NCBI RefSeq assembly: GCF_000429765.1
Contig: NZ_AUCM01000005.1
Location: 1-64,000 of the forward strand
Length of the DNA: 64,000 bases
Direction: 5' to 3'
DNA from: Gemmobacter nectariphilus DSM 15620
Lineage (GTDB): Bacteria > Pseudomonadota > Alphaproteobacteria > Rhodobacterales > Rhodobacteraceae
Positions 37,524 to 46,640 of this stretch are shown piece after piece. The notes below the pieces were generated by a model, which was not told the DNA's origin, searched no databases, and worked only from the letters and a program-made list of their open reading frames with translations. How positions within the stretch are numbered: the first letter of the stretch is position 1; the number at the start of each line of letters is the position of its first letter. The translations under genes and the position numbers were made by a program.

Positions 37524-38447
37524 TTATTTCAAGGCAGCGGTGACGGCGGCGACAGCATCGCCACCGTCCTTGGTGGTCACACCGCCCAGCCAGCCCTGCC
37601 AGACCTCGGGATGGGCCGCCAGCCAGGTCTTGGCGGCCTCTTTCGGGTCAGCACCATCGTTCAGGATCGCGCCCATGATCTCGTTTTCCATGGCAAGGGT
37701 GAAGGACAGGTTTTCCAGCAGCTTGCCGGTGTTCGGGCATTCCGCGACATAGCCCGCGCGGGTGTTGGTCGCCACGATGGCGCCGCCAAGGTTCGGGCCA
37801 AAGTAATCGTCGCCCCCCGTCAGATAGGTCATCTTGAAGGCGGCGTTCATCGGGTGCGGCTCCCATCCAAGGAACACGACCGGCCTGCCCGCATCGTCGG
37901 CCCGCTTGACGGCGGCCAGCATCCCGGCCTCGGAGCTTTCGACCAGCTCGAACCCGTCGAGGCCAAAGGGGCCCGAGGCGATCATGTCGAGGATCAGGCG
38001 ATTGCCGTCATTGCCCGGCTCGATCCCGTAGATCTTGCCATCAAGCGCGGCCTTTTGCGCAGCGATGTCCTTGAAATCAGCCAGTCCCAGCGCGGCACCG
38101 GCAGCATTGGTGGCCAGGGTGTACTTGGCCCCTTCAAGGTTGGTGCGGACGGTATCGACCTGGCCCTTGTCGCGGTAGGGGGCAAGGTCGCCTTCCATCG
38201 TGGGCATCCAGTTGCCAAGGAAGACATCGATATCGCCCTGCGCCAGCCCGGCATAGGTCACAGGCACCGAAAGCACCTTGGTTTCAGTCTGATACCCCAG
38301 CGCTTCCAGCACCAGCGAGGTCGCGGCCGTGGTGGCGGTGATGTCCGTCCAGCCCACATCGGAGAACACGACCGTGTTGCAATCGGCAAGGGCTGGGGCC
38401 GCGGACAAGCCAAGAGCGGTGGCAAGGGCAAGGCGGATCATGGTCAT
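37524..38447 (-). CDS. choX: choline-binding periplasmic protein
   Basis: ChoX (307 aa) captures choline, and probably betaine weakly, for the ABC transporter. The signal peptide is MTMIRLALATALGLSAAPALA, cleaved before DCNTVVFSDVGWTDI. Aromatic residues of the choline cage are expected in DVGWTDI, GNWMPTM and FLGWEPHP, all present as in Sinorhizobium ChoX. The start is ATG 38447 with AAGG eight bases upstream; the frame extends to 38492 but would run through the operator. Confidence 0.92.
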   Translation of the reverse strand: MTMIRLALATALGLSAAPALADCNTVVFSDVGWTDITATTAATSLVLEALGYQTETKVLSVPVTYAGLAQGDIDVFLGNWMPTMEGDLAPYRDKGQVDTVRTNLEGAKYTLATNAAGAALGLADFKDIAAQKAALDGKIYGIEPGNDGNRLILDMIASGPFGLDGFELVESSEAGMLAAVKRADDAGRPVVFLGWEPHPMNAAFKMTYLTGGDDYFGPNLGGAIVATNTRAGYVAECPNTGKLLENLSFTLAMENEIMGAILNDGADPKEAAKTWLAAHPEVWQGWLGGVTTKDGGDAVAAVTAALK

Positions 38448-38476
38448 GGCGGGGCCTTTCGTGGGCGGTTGTTTTC

Positions 38477-38496
38477 TTGATTGACGGATCAATCAA
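38477..38496. promoter_or_regulatory. BetI-like operator between choX and betI
   Basis: TTGATTGACGGATCAATCAA is a perfect palindrome with 8-bp arms and a 4-bp centre. It lies 29 bp before choX and 38 bp before betI, and matches the ATTGA..TCAAT half-sites known for BetI. Both genes would be repressed from this one site and released by choline. Confidence 0.85.
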
Positions 38497-38534
38497 AATC
38501 TGCGAATCTGGACGTTGGAGGATTCTGCCCCAAG

Positions 38535-39119
38535 ATGCCCAGACCCGGTGTGGAACCTATACGAAAGGCCGCGCTGGTTGAAGCCGCGATCTCGGAGATC
38601 GGGCGTACCGGCTCGCTTGACGTCACTGTCAGTCAGATCGCGCGGCGCGCCGGCATGTCGGCGGCGCTGGCGCATCACTATTTCGGATCCAAGGAAGACA
38701 TGTTCCTGGCCGCGATGCGCCATGTGCTGACCGTCTATGGCGCCGAAGTGCGCGGCGCGCTGGCGGCGGCCGACGGGGCCGAGGCGCGGTTGAATGCGAT
38801 CCTGCGCGCCTCGTTCGGACCGACGAATTTTCGGCGCGAGGTGGTGGGGGCCTGGCTGAATTTCTGGGTGCTGGCGCAGACGGTGCCGCAGGCCCGGCGC
38901 CTGCTGACGATCTATGAGCGGCGGCTGCAATCGAACCTGACCGCCTGCCTGCGGCCCCTGGCCGGGGCAGAGGCGCCGCGTCTGGCCGAGGCGGTGGGCG
39001 CGATGATCGACGGGGTCTATCTGCGTCAGGCGCTGGCCGCGACCGCGCCGGATGGCAAGGCAGCGGTGGCGCTGATCCGGCGGCTGCTGGATGCCGAGCT
39101 GGCGGCACAGCGCACCTGA
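38535..39119 (+). CDS. betI: TetR-family choline-responsive repressor BetI
   Basis: BetI (194 aa) has a TetR helix-turn-helix (residues about 8-55, IRKAALVEAAISEIGRTGSLDVTVSQIARRAGMSAALAHHYFGSKEDMFLAAM). The N-terminus MPRPGVEPIRK mirrors E. coli BetI, which supports ATG 38535 over the in-frame start at 38481 that would lie inside the operator. It is divergent from choXWV. No betA or betB lies next to it, so here it appears to control uptake only. Confidence 0.93.
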   Translation: MPRPGVEPIRKAALVEAAISEIGRTGSLDVTVSQIARRAGMSAALAHHYFGSKEDMFLAAMRHVLTVYGAEVRGALAAADGAEARLNAILRASFGPTNFRREVVGAWLNFWVLAQTVPQARRLLTIYERRLQSNLTACLRPLAGAEAPRLAEAVGAMIDGVYLRQALAATAPDGKAAVALIRRLLDAELAAQRT

Positions 39120-39264
39120 CCCCCTGGAGAAGCGCCGAATGCTCCCGCACCCTTGCGCCGCCCGGGGGCGGCCCAAGGCTTTGGGCCGCGCCGCGCAGGT
39201 CTGCGCGGCGGTGGCGCCCATGACGCAGGGCTTGCGCGGGCGGCCCGCCGGGGATGCCTCCGGC

Positions 39265-39290
39265 GGGGGTATTTGGCGAAGGTGATGGGG
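39265..39290. repeat. dispersed repeat copy, GGGGGTATTTGGCGAAGG
   Basis: This copy sits between the convergent ends of betI and the nucleoside hydrolase, next to GC-rich inverted repeats. Confidence 0.6.
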
Positions 39291-39307
39291 CGGGCGGCCC
39301 CGGCAGG

Positions 39308-40243
39308 TCAGAGGCGGGCGAGGCGTTTGGTGAGCAGGGTGTAGAACCCTTCGGCGTCGATATCGCCCAGGAACAGCGCATTCGGTGCCCTGCCCGAGAC
39401 GCGCCACCAGTCGGCCACCGTCATGCCGGTGGTGTGGCGGCCCTCGGTTTCGATTTCCACGTTGATCTCGCGGCCGGTGAACAGATCGGGGCGCAAGATC
39501 CAGGCGATGGTGCAGGGATCGTGCAGGGGCGCGCCTTCGCTGCCGTATTTGTGCATGTCGAACCGTTCAAAGAAATCGGTCCAGCCGGCGACGGCATGGC
39601 CGACGGGGGTGCCAAGGGCGCGCAATGCCTCGATCCGGGGGCGGGTGGTCAGGGCCTTGTGCGTGACGTCCAGCGGCACCACGACCAGCGGGATCCCGGC
39701 ACCGAAGACCAGTGCGGCGGCTTCGGGGTCGACGAAGATGTTGAATTCGGCCGCCGGGGTGATGTTGCCGACCTCGAAGTAGGCGCCGCCCATCAGCACG
39801 ATCCGCTTGATGCGGCTGGCGATGTCGGGGGCGCGCTCCAGCGCGGTGCCGATATTGGTCAGCGGGCCGATCGGCACCAGCGTGACCGAGCCGGACGGTT
39901 CGGCGCGCAGCGTGTCGATGAGGAAATCGACAGCGTGGGCGGATTGCAGCTGCATCACGGGATCGGGCAGGTCGGCCCCATCAAGCCCGGTCTTGCCATG
40001 CACATGTTCCGCCGTCACCAGCGCACGGCGCATCGGCCAGTCGCACCCGGCAAAGACCGGCATGTCCGGGCGCCCGGCCAGCTCGCACACTACGCGGGCA
40101 TTGCGGGTGGTCAGCGACAACGGCACGTTGCCGGCAACACAGGTGATCCCGAGCACCTCGATGTCCGGGCTGGCCAATGCCAGCAGGATCGCCACGGCAT
40201 CATCCTGCCCCGGATCCGTGTCGATGATGATGCGTTCGCGCAA
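39308..40243 (-). CDS. inosine/uridine-preferring nucleoside hydrolase
   Basis: The enzyme (311 aa) hydrolyses ribonucleosides to base and ribose for salvage or catabolism. The calcium-binding motif DTDPGQDDA lies at residues 8-16, and VPIGPLTNIGTAL, GGAYFEVGNITPAAEFNIFVDPEAA and the C-terminal HDPCTIAW are family blocks. No ATG fits; TTG 40243 is chosen because AGGAG sits seven bases upstream and the family motif starts right after it. The next upstream possibilities are a GTG and an ATG (40633), which read into a non-homologous stretch. The divergent CAP/RTX gene starts 139 bp away. Confidence 0.88.
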   Translation of the reverse strand: MRERIIIDTDPGQDDAVAILLALASPDIEVLGITCVAGNVPLSLTTRNARVVCELAGRPDMPVFAGCDWPMRRALVTAEHVHGKTGLDGADLPDPVMQLQSAHAVDFLIDTLRAEPSGSVTLVPIGPLTNIGTALERAPDIASRIKRIVLMGGAYFEVGNITPAAEFNIFVDPEAAALVFGAGIPLVVVPLDVTHKALTTRPRIEALRALGTPVGHAVAGWTDFFERFDMHKYGSEGAPLHDPCTIAWILRPDLFTGREINVEIETEGRHTTGMTVADWWRVSGRAPNALFLGDIDAEGFYTLLTKRLARL

Positions 40244-40382
40244 TTCCGCTCTCCTGACCTGTTCCGGCGCGCAGACTATCGCCGATGGGCTGGCGATGCC
40301 GCAGGAATTTCTTGTCCGCAAGGGCCCGGTGCGGCAACGGCAAGGAAAGACGCGGGATCCCCCGCCCTTGCAGGAGCGACGG

Positions 40383-41762
40383 ATGGCCTTGAATGCCTTT
40401 GAGCAGTATTTTCTGGAGCTGGTGAACCGTGCCCGGCTTGACCCGATGGCCGAGGCCGCGCGCATCGGGATTTCGCTGAACGCGGGGCTGACGGCTGGCA
40501 CGCTGGATGGCAGCGCCCGCCATGTGCTCGCCCCCAACACGCTGCTGGAAACCGCAGCCAGCGACCATTCGCTGTGGATGCTGGCGACCGACACGTTCGG
40601 CCACACCGGCGCCGGCGGATCCAGCGTTGGCACACGGGTCGCCGCTGCGGGCTATGCGCTGAGCGGAACATGGATCGTGGGCGAGAATATTGCGCTGACC
40701 GGCACCACAGGCACGGTGAACCCGGCCCTGGCCATCGTCCAGCTGTATTCCCAGCTGTTCAACAGCGCCGGGCACCGGACGAACATGCTGAGCGATGCCT
40801 TTCGCGAGACGGGGATCGGCAACGAGATCGGGGTCTATACCTCGGACGGGCAAGATTACAACACGTCCATGATCACGCAGGTCTTTGCCACATCGGGCAG
40901 CAAGGTGTTCATCACCGGGGTGATCTATGACGATCTCGACGGCGACCGGTTCTATGATCTCGGCGAGGGGCGGGGCGGCGCGCTGATCACGGCGGGCGGC
41001 AGCACAACCGGCGCGGCCAGCGCCGGGGGCTATGCGCTGGGTGTCACGCCGGGCAGCGCGGTGGCGGTCGGGTTCGCCTGGGATGGCAGCCAGCGCAGCC
41101 TGACGGTTGACCTGACATCAGGCAACGTCAAGCTTGACCTGTTGGCGGATGGCGCGCTGCTGACATCGGGCAATGTCGTGCTGGGGGCGGGATTTGCCGA
41201 TGCCCAGGCCCTTGGCATCGCCGGACTTTCGCTGACTGGCAACGCGGCAAACAACCGGCTGACGGGCAGCACGGGCGCCGACACGCTGACAGGCAACGGC
41301 GGCAAGGACCGTCTTTCCGGCGGCCAGGGGGCCGATCTGCTGCTAGGCGGCGCGGGGAACGACAGCCTTTACGGCGAGGCGGGCAGCGACCGGCTGAATG
41401 GTCAGGGCGGCAATGACATGCTGTATGGCGGGGGCGGCAACGACCGGCTGATCGGGGGCGCCGGGATGGACCGGCTGAATGGCGGAACGGGCAATGACCG
41501 GCTGAGCGGCGGTGCCGGCGCAGATACCTTCATCTTTGCCAAAGGGGGGCAGGTCGACCGGGTGCACGACTTTAGCGTCACCGAAGGCGACCGCCTGCAG
41601 CTTGACTGCGGGCTATGGGGCGGCGGCCTGTCGGTGGCGCAGGTGCTGGACCAGTTCGCAAGCCAGGACACGACCGGCCTGACGCTGACCTTCGGCAGCG
41701 ACAGCCTGCATATCGACGGGCTGACGGCCACCGGCCTTTCCGCGCAGACCGACCTGTTCTGA
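40383..41762 (+). CDS. secreted CAP-domain protein with RTX calcium repeats
   Basis: This 459-aa protein has three parts. Residues about 4-170 are a CAP/SCP (PF00188-type) domain with the expected HSLWMLATDTFGHTG, GENIALTG and SAGHRTNML blocks. Residues about 178-245 resemble a Cna-B/SdrD-type repeat (VIYDDLDGDRFYDLGEGRGG). Residues about 287-383 hold nine or ten RTX nonapeptides (GGAGNDSLYG, GGGGNDRLIG). No N-terminal signal peptide is seen, which fits type I secretion through the C-terminal region. No transporter genes are adjacent. The start is ATG 40383 with AGGAG upstream. Confidence 0.9.
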   Translation: MALNAFEQYFLELVNRARLDPMAEAARIGISLNAGLTAGTLDGSARHVLAPNTLLETAASDHSLWMLATDTFGHTGAGGSSVGTRVAAAGYALSGTWIVGENIALTGTTGTVNPALAIVQLYSQLFNSAGHRTNMLSDAFRETGIGNEIGVYTSDGQDYNTSMITQVFATSGSKVFITGVIYDDLDGDRFYDLGEGRGGALITAGGSTTGAASAGGYALGVTPGSAVAVGFAWDGSQRSLTVDLTSGNVKLDLLADGALLTSGNVVLGAGFADAQALGIAGLSLTGNAANNRLTGSTGADTLTGNGGKDRLSGGQGADLLLGGAGNDSLYGEAGSDRLNGQGGNDMLYGGGGNDRLIGGAGMDRLNGGTGNDRLSGGAGADTFIFAKGGQVDRVHDFSVTEGDRLQLDCGLWGGGLSVAQVLDQFASQDTTGLTLTFGSDSLHIDGLTATGLSAQTDLF

Positions 41763-41767
41763 CCGGC

Positions 41768-42640
41768 TTAGCCGGTTACGAAGTCTTCGGCGGCATAGCC
41801 TTGCAGGAACAGCAGGGCCGTCAGATCGCCATGGTTGACGCGAATTTCGCATTGCGCGGCCACGCTGGGCTTGGCGTGCAAGGCAACACCCATGCCCGCG
41901 CGGTTCAACATGCCCAGATCGTTCGCGCCGTCTCCCACCGCCAGCACGGCATCCGGGCCAAAACCCAGCCGCGCGCTGATCTGGTCCAGCGCGTCCACCT
42001 TGGCCTGACGGCCAAGGATCGGCTCGGCGACAGTGCCGGTCAGCAGGCCATCCTCGGCCAGCAGGGTGTTGGCGCGATGCTCGTCAAAGCCCAGATGCGC
42101 CGCAACCGCCGTGGTGAACGCGGTGAACCCGCCCGACACCAGCACCGCATGGCCGCCATTCGCGTGCATGGTGGCGATCAGCTCCTTGCCGCCGGGAGTA
42201 TAGGTGATGCGCTCTGCTAGCACCTGACCGATGACCCCGACCGGCAGCCCCTTGAGCAAGCCGACCCGTTCCTTCAGCGCCGCCTCGAAATCCAGCTCGC
42301 CATTCATGGCGCGGGCGGTGATGCCGGCCACATGCGCCCCGACCCCGGCCATGTCGGCCAGCTCGTCGATGCATTCCTGACCGATCATCGTGCTGTCCAT
42401 GTCGGCCAGCAGCATCCGCTTGCGCCGGCCCTCGGCGGGAACAAGGTTGAGATCCACCCCCATGCCTTGCAGATCCTGCCAGACCTCGCGGAAATTCCCG
42501 GGCTGGTCCATCACCGGAAATTCCAGCGCCTGCCCCAGCGCCAGCCAGCGCGGCGACCCGCCGCCCCAGGCCGTGCGCAGGGCCTCGGCCAGAACCGGGT
42601 CCAGCGTGTCGGGTTTGGCGATCAGGACGGCGAACATCAT
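41768..42640 (-). CDS. serB: phosphoserine phosphatase
   Basis: SerB (290 aa) carries out the last step of serine synthesis. The HAD catalytic motif DMDST is at residues 80-84 (nucleophile and acid/base Asp), followed by VLVSGGFTAFT, and GDGANDLGML near the C-terminus for magnesium. The N-terminal about 70 residues are an ACT-like lead. Start ATG 42640 has GGAGA six bases upstream (a second ATG follows at once). It is divergent from serC, and its stop is 6 bp from the CAP/RTX stop. Confidence 0.94.
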   Translation of the reverse strand: MMFAVLIAKPDTLDPVLAEALRTAWGGGSPRWLALGQALEFPVMDQPGNFREVWQDLQGMGVDLNLVPAEGRRKRMLLADMDSTMIGQECIDELADMAGVGAHVAGITARAMNGELDFEAALKERVGLLKGLPVGVIGQVLAERITYTPGGKELIATMHANGGHAVLVSGGFTAFTTAVAAHLGFDEHRANTLLAEDGLLTGTVAEPILGRQAKVDALDQISARLGFGPDAVLAVGDGANDLGMLNRAGMGVALHAKPSVAAQCEIRVNHGDLTALLFLQGYAAEDFVTG

Positions 42641-42807
42641 GGCAGGTCTCCGGGGCATCGGTCCGCCGCCATATCCCATGCCGTGCGCCAAAGGCCAAGC
42701 CGTTCCGATACCCCCGCCGCCACGCGGCCCCAGGCCTGCGACAGCCTGCCACGCGTTGAAATGTCTTGCGTGCAAGGCGAGTCGGGCGTAAGTGCGTCAG
42801 CGGGACA

Positions 42808-42848
42808 CCCTTCCCCAACGAAGGGCATATATCTGGAAGGATACCAGA
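42808..42848 (+). promoter_or_regulatory. serC leader RNA motif
   Basis: Two short hairpins precede serC. The first is CCCTTC-CCCAAC-GAAGGG (42808-42825); the second is TCTGG-AAGGATA-CCAGA (42832-42848), whose loop carries the AAGGA ribosome site, one base before the ATG. This is the architecture of the serC motif described upstream of serC in alphaproteobacteria (Rfam serC). Placing the ribosome site in a hairpin loop indicates control of translation; the ligand of the motif is not established. Confidence 0.75.
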
Positions 42849-42849
42849 G

Positions 42850-44004
42850 ATGGCACTTACCGCCCCGGCCACGCGTCCGGCCAACCCGCGCTTTTCTTCG
42901 GGCCCCTGCGCGAAGATCCCCGGTTACTCCCTCGACATGCTGGCCGATGCCCCCTTGGGCCGTTCGCACCGTGCGACCGTCGGCAAGGCCAAGCTGAAAG
43001 AGGCGATCGACCTTACCCGTGAAATTCTGGGCGTGCCTGCGGACTACCGCATCGGCATCGTGCCCGCCTCGGACACCGGCGCCGTCGAAATGGCGCTGTG
43101 GTCGCTGCTGGGTGCCCGCCCGGTGGAAATGCTGGCCTGGGAATCCTTTGGCGAAGGCTGGGTCACCGATGTGGTGAAGCAGCTGAAACTGGACGCAACC
43201 GTCAAGAAGGCCCCCTATGGCGAGATCGTCGATCTGGCCAGCGTCGATTTCGACAAGGACGTGGTCTTCACCTGGAACGGCACCACCTCGGGCGTGCGCG
43301 TACCGAATGGCGACGCGATCCCGGCGACCCGCGCCGGCCTGACCATCTGCGACGCCACCTCGGCCGCCTTTGCGATGGACCTGCCCTGGGACAAGCTGGA
43401 TGTGACCACCTTCTCCTGGCAAAAGGTGCTGGGCGGTGAAGGCGGCCATGGCGTGCTGATCCTGTCGCCCCGCGCGGTCGAGCGGCTGGAAACCTATACC
43501 CCCGCCTGGCCGCTGCCGAAGATCTTCCGCCTGACCTCCAAGGGCAAGATCTCCGAAGGCATCTTCGTCGGTGAGACGATCAACACCCCGTCCATGCTGT
43601 GCGTCGAGGATTACCTGGTAGCGCTGAAATGGGCCAAGACCATCGGCGGGCTGAAAGGCCTGATCGGGCGCAGCGAAGCCAATGCCAAGGCGATTGCCGA
43701 CTATATCGCCGGCAAGGGCTGGATCGCCAATCTGGCGGTCGATCCGGCGACGGCCTCGTGCACCTCGGTTTGTCTGAAATTCACCGATGATCGCATCACC
43801 GACGGCGCAACCTTCGCCAAGAATGTTGCAAAACGTCTTGAGAAAGAGGGCGTTGCCCTTGACGCCGGCGCCTATCGCGATGCCCCTCCCGGCCTGCGCA
43901 TCTGGTGCGGTGCCACGGTGGAAACGGCCGATGTCCAGGCGCTGATGCCCTGGGTCGAATACGCCTTCGACGCCGAGATCGAGGCGCTGGCGAAAACCGC
44001 CTGA
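42850..44004 (+). CDS. serC: phosphoserine aminotransferase
   Basis: SerC (384 aa) makes 3-phosphoserine from 3-phosphohydroxypyruvate and glutamate with PLP. The Schiff-base lysine is Lys192 in [30 protein letters not shown] opens the enzyme. It is the longer alphaproteobacterial-type SerC. The start is ATG 42850 directly after the leader hairpin. It is upstream of serA on the same strand (130-bp gap). Confidence 0.95.
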   Translation: MALTAPATRPANPRFSSGPCAKIPGYSLDMLADAPLGRSHRATVGKAKLKEAIDLTREILGVPADYRIGIVPASDTGAVEMALWSLLGARPVEMLAWESFGEGWVTDVVKQLKLDATVKKAPYGEIVDLASVDFDKDVVFTWNGTTSGVRVPNGDAIPATRAGLTICDATSAAFAMDLPWDKLDVTTFSWQKVLGGEGGHGVLILSPRAVERLETYTPAWPLPKIFRLTSKGKISEGIFVGETINTPSMLCVEDYLVALKWAKTIGGLKGLIGRSEANAKAIADYIAGKGWIANLAVDPATASCTSVCLKFTDDRITDGATFAKNVAKRLEKEGVALDAGAYRDAPPGLRIWCGATVETADVQALMPWVEYAFDAEIEALAKTA

Positions 44005-44134
44005 TCGCCGCGGGTGGCGGCGGGGTGAACCCCGCCCTGCCCGGCCACGCGCATCGCAGGGCGGGGATGACCCCGCCCCTTCCCAAGATACACTCCGGCG
44101 GGTTGCCCCCGCCCCCTCATTCAAGGAGCCCGCT

Positions 44135-45730
44135 ATGGCCCCCCGCGTTCTCGTTTCCGACGAACTGAGTGAAACCGCCGTCCAGATCTTCCGCGACCGT
44201 GGCGTCGAGGTCGATTACATGCCGAAGCTCGGCAAGGACAAGGAAAAGCTGGCCGAGATCATCGGCAACTACGATGGCCTTGCCATCCGCTCGGCGACCA
44301 AGGTCACCGAAAAGCTGCTGGAGGGCGCGACCAACCTGAAGGTCGTCGGCCGCGCCGGCATCGGCGTCGACAACGTCGACATCCCGGCCGCGTCGAAAAA
44401 GGGCGTGATCGTGATGAACACGCCCTTCGGCAACTCGGTCACCACGGCCGAACATGCCATCGCCATGATGTTCGCAATTGCACGGCAACTGCCCGAGGCT
44501 TCTGCCTCGACCCATGCCGGCAAGTGGGAAAAGTCCAAGTTCATGGGCGTCGAGCTGTTCAACAAGACCCTTGGCGTGATCGGCGCCGGCAACATCGGCG
44601 GCATCGTCTGCGACCGTGCGGTCGGCCTGCGCATGAAGGTCATCGCCTATGACCCCTTCCTGTCGGAAGAGCGCGCCAAGCAACTGGGCGTGACCAAGGT
44701 CGAACTGGATGACCTGCTGGCAAAGGCCGATTTCATCACCCTGCACGTCCCGCTGACCGACAAGACCCGCAACATCCTGTCGCGTGAGAACCTGGCCAAG
44801 ACCAAGAAGGGCGTGCGCATCATCAACTGCGCCCGCGGCGGCCTGATCGACGAAGCGGCCCTGAAGGATGCGCTGGACAGCGGCCATGTCGCCGGCGCGG
44901 CGCTGGACGTGTTCGAGGTGGAACCGGCGACCGAAAACGTGCTGTTCGGTCACCCCAACGTCGTCGTCACCCCGCACCTTGGCGCCTCGACCACCGAAGC
45001 GCAAGAAAACGTCGCCCTGCAAGTGGCCGAACAGATGTCGGACTACCTGCTGACCGGCGCGGTGCAGAACGCGCTGAACATGCCGAACGTCACCGCCGAA
45101 CAGGCCTCGGTCATGGGGCCGTGGATCAAGCTGGCCGGCCATCTGGGCAGCTTCATCGGCCAGATGACCGACGAGCCGATCAAGGCGATCAACATCCTTT
45201 ATGACGGCCGCGTCGCCGACATGAACATCGCCGCGCTGAACCAGTCGGTCATCGCGGGCGTGCTCAAGGCCGCCAACCCAGATGTGAACCTTGTCTCGGC
45301 ACCGATCGTCGCCAAGGAAAAGGGCATCCAGATCTCGACCACCCGTCAGGACAAGTCGGGCGCCTTCGATGCCTATATCAAGGTCACCATGGTCACCGAC
45401 AAGCGCGAACGCTCGGTCGCCGGCACCTGCTTCTCGGATGGCAAGCCGCGCTTCATCCAGATCAAGGGCATCAACATCGACGCCGAGGTGGGCGAGCACA
45501 TGCTGTATACCACCAACGACGACGTGCCGGGCATCATCGGCCTTCTGGGGCAGACGCTGGGCAACAACGGCGTGAACATCGCGAACTTCACGCTGGGCCG
45601 CTCGGCGGTCGGGCAGGATGCCATCGCGCTGCTCTACCTTGATCAGGCGATCGACCCCAAGGCCGTCGAAGAACTGACGGCAACCGGCAAGTTCAACCAG
45701 GTCAAGCCGCTGCACTTCGAAGGCGCCTGA
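44135..45730 (+). CDS. serA: D-3-phosphoglycerate dehydrogenase
   Basis: SerA (531 aa) catalyses the first step of serine synthesis. It is the long type: D-isomer dehydrogenase domain (NAD motif GVIGAGNIGGIV near residue 148, catalytic Arg/Glu/His region NCARGGLIDEAAL and HLGASTTEAQENVA), an intervening domain and a C-terminal ACT domain (about 455-531, NDDVPGIIGLLGQTLG). Feedback by serine through the ACT domain is the family norm. With serC and serB the complete pathway from phosphoglycerate to serine is encoded in 4 kb. Confidence 0.96.
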   Translation: MAPRVLVSDELSETAVQIFRDRGVEVDYMPKLGKDKEKLAEIIGNYDGLAIRSATKVTEKLLEGATNLKVVGRAGIGVDNVDIPAASKKGVIVMNTPFGNSVTTAEHAIAMMFAIARQLPEASASTHAGKWEKSKFMGVELFNKTLGVIGAGNIGGIVCDRAVGLRMKVIAYDPFLSEERAKQLGVTKVELDDLLAKADFITLHVPLTDKTRNILSRENLAKTKKGVRIINCARGGLIDEAALKDALDSGHVAGAALDVFEVEPATENVLFGHPNVVVTPHLGASTTEAQENVALQVAEQMSDYLLTGAVQNALNMPNVTAEQASVMGPWIKLAGHLGSFIGQMTDEPIKAINILYDGRVADMNIAALNQSVIAGVLKAANPDVNLVSAPIVAKEKGIQISTTRQDKSGAFDAYIKVTMVTDKRERSVAGTCFSDGKPRFIQIKGINIDAEVGEHMLYTTNDDVPGIIGLLGQTLGNNGVNIANFTLGRSAVGQDAIALLYLDQAIDPKAVEELTATGKFNQVKPLHFEGA

Positions 45731-45732
45731 GC

Positions 45733-45799
45733 GAAGGGGCGCGGCCCCTTCATCTGTCGACAAATATCCCGGGGGGTCCGGGGGCACGCGGCCCCCGGT
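45733..45799. repeat. serA hairpin and dispersed repeat copy
   Basis: GAAGGGGC/GCCCCTTC (45733-45751) forms a hairpin after serA. A repeat copy (TTCATCTGTCGACAAATATC, 45749 onward) and a second hairpin with G5/C5 arms follow. A matching inverted copy lies at 46641-46667, so the two flank the metallophosphoesterase gene. Confidence 0.65.
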
Positions 45800-45829
45800 C
45801 CTTCCTTTCAGTTCAGAGAACCGTTTCCC

Positions 45830-46564
45830 ATGCGCGCCTATGCCATCGGTGATATCCACGGCCACCTCGACCTGCTGCACGCCGCCCACGGCCGCATCGC
45901 CGCCGACCGCGCGGCGACGGGCGACCACGCGGCGCCCGTCATCCACATCGGCGATCTGGTGGACCGCGGCCCCGCCAGCCCCGGCGTCATCGACTTTCTG
46001 ATGCAGGGCATCGCCGGTGGTGCGCCCTGGGTGGTGCTCAAGGGCAACCATGACCGCATGTTCAGCCTCTGGATGCAAAGCCCCCCTGCCCGCGACCCCA
46101 GGCTGCGCGCGGAATATTCCTGGCTGCATCCGCGCATCGGCGGAGCCGAGACGCTGATCGCCTATGGCGTGCGGGCCGCGGGCGACCGGCCCGAAGCCGC
46201 GGTCCATGCCGAGGCGCTGACCGCCGTTCCGCAAGCGCATCTGGAATTCCTGGCCGCGAGGCCGACCTCCTACAGGCTGGGCGATCTGCTGTTTGCCCAT
46301 GCGGGCATCCGCCCCGGCATCGCGCTGGAGGCACAGACCGAAGACGATCTGACCTGGATCCGCCACGATTTCCTGGACGATCCGCGCGATCATGGCGCGC
46401 TGGTCGTGCATGGCCATACCGCCATCGAGCGGGCCACCCATTACGGCAACCGCGTCAACATCGATTCCAGCGCCGCCTATGGCGGGCCACTGACGGCTGT
46501 GGTGATCGAAGGCCGCGATGTCTGGCTGCTGGGTGATGGCGGGCGCGAGCCGCTGCGGCCCTGA
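45830..46564 (+). CDS. metallophosphoesterase (serine/threonine phosphatase type)
   Basis: The product is 244 aa with the complete metallophosphatase set: GDIHGH near residue 7, GDLVDRG near 43, GNHD near 70, and the C-terminal HGHT near 193. This is the calcineurin-like phosphatase fold with a two-metal centre. The substrate could be a phosphoprotein or a small phosphoester such as a diadenosine nucleotide; the sequence does not decide. It is not in an operon: hairpin/repeat elements lie on both sides. Confidence 0.88.
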   Translation: MRAYAIGDIHGHLDLLHAAHGRIAADRAATGDHAAPVIHIGDLVDRGPASPGVIDFLMQGIAGGAPWVVLKGNHDRMFSLWMQSPPARDPRLRAEYSWLHPRIGGAETLIAYGVRAAGDRPEAAVHAEALTAVPQAHLEFLAARPTSYRLGDLLFAHAGIRPGIALEAQTEDDLTWIRHDFLDDPRDHGALVVHGHTAIERATHYGNRVNIDSSAAYGGPLTAVVIEGRDVWLLGDGGREPLRP

Positions 46565-46640
46565 GGCAGGGGGCGGATGCGGGGGCCAGCCCCCGCACCC
46601 CCGCCAGGGAGGGCTGTCTGCCCTCCCTGGACCCACCCGA

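Noticed and set aside
38481-38534. Extended betI start at 38481
   Set aside because: The extra 18 residues would be encoded by the operator palindrome; BetI homologues start at MPRPG-type sequence.
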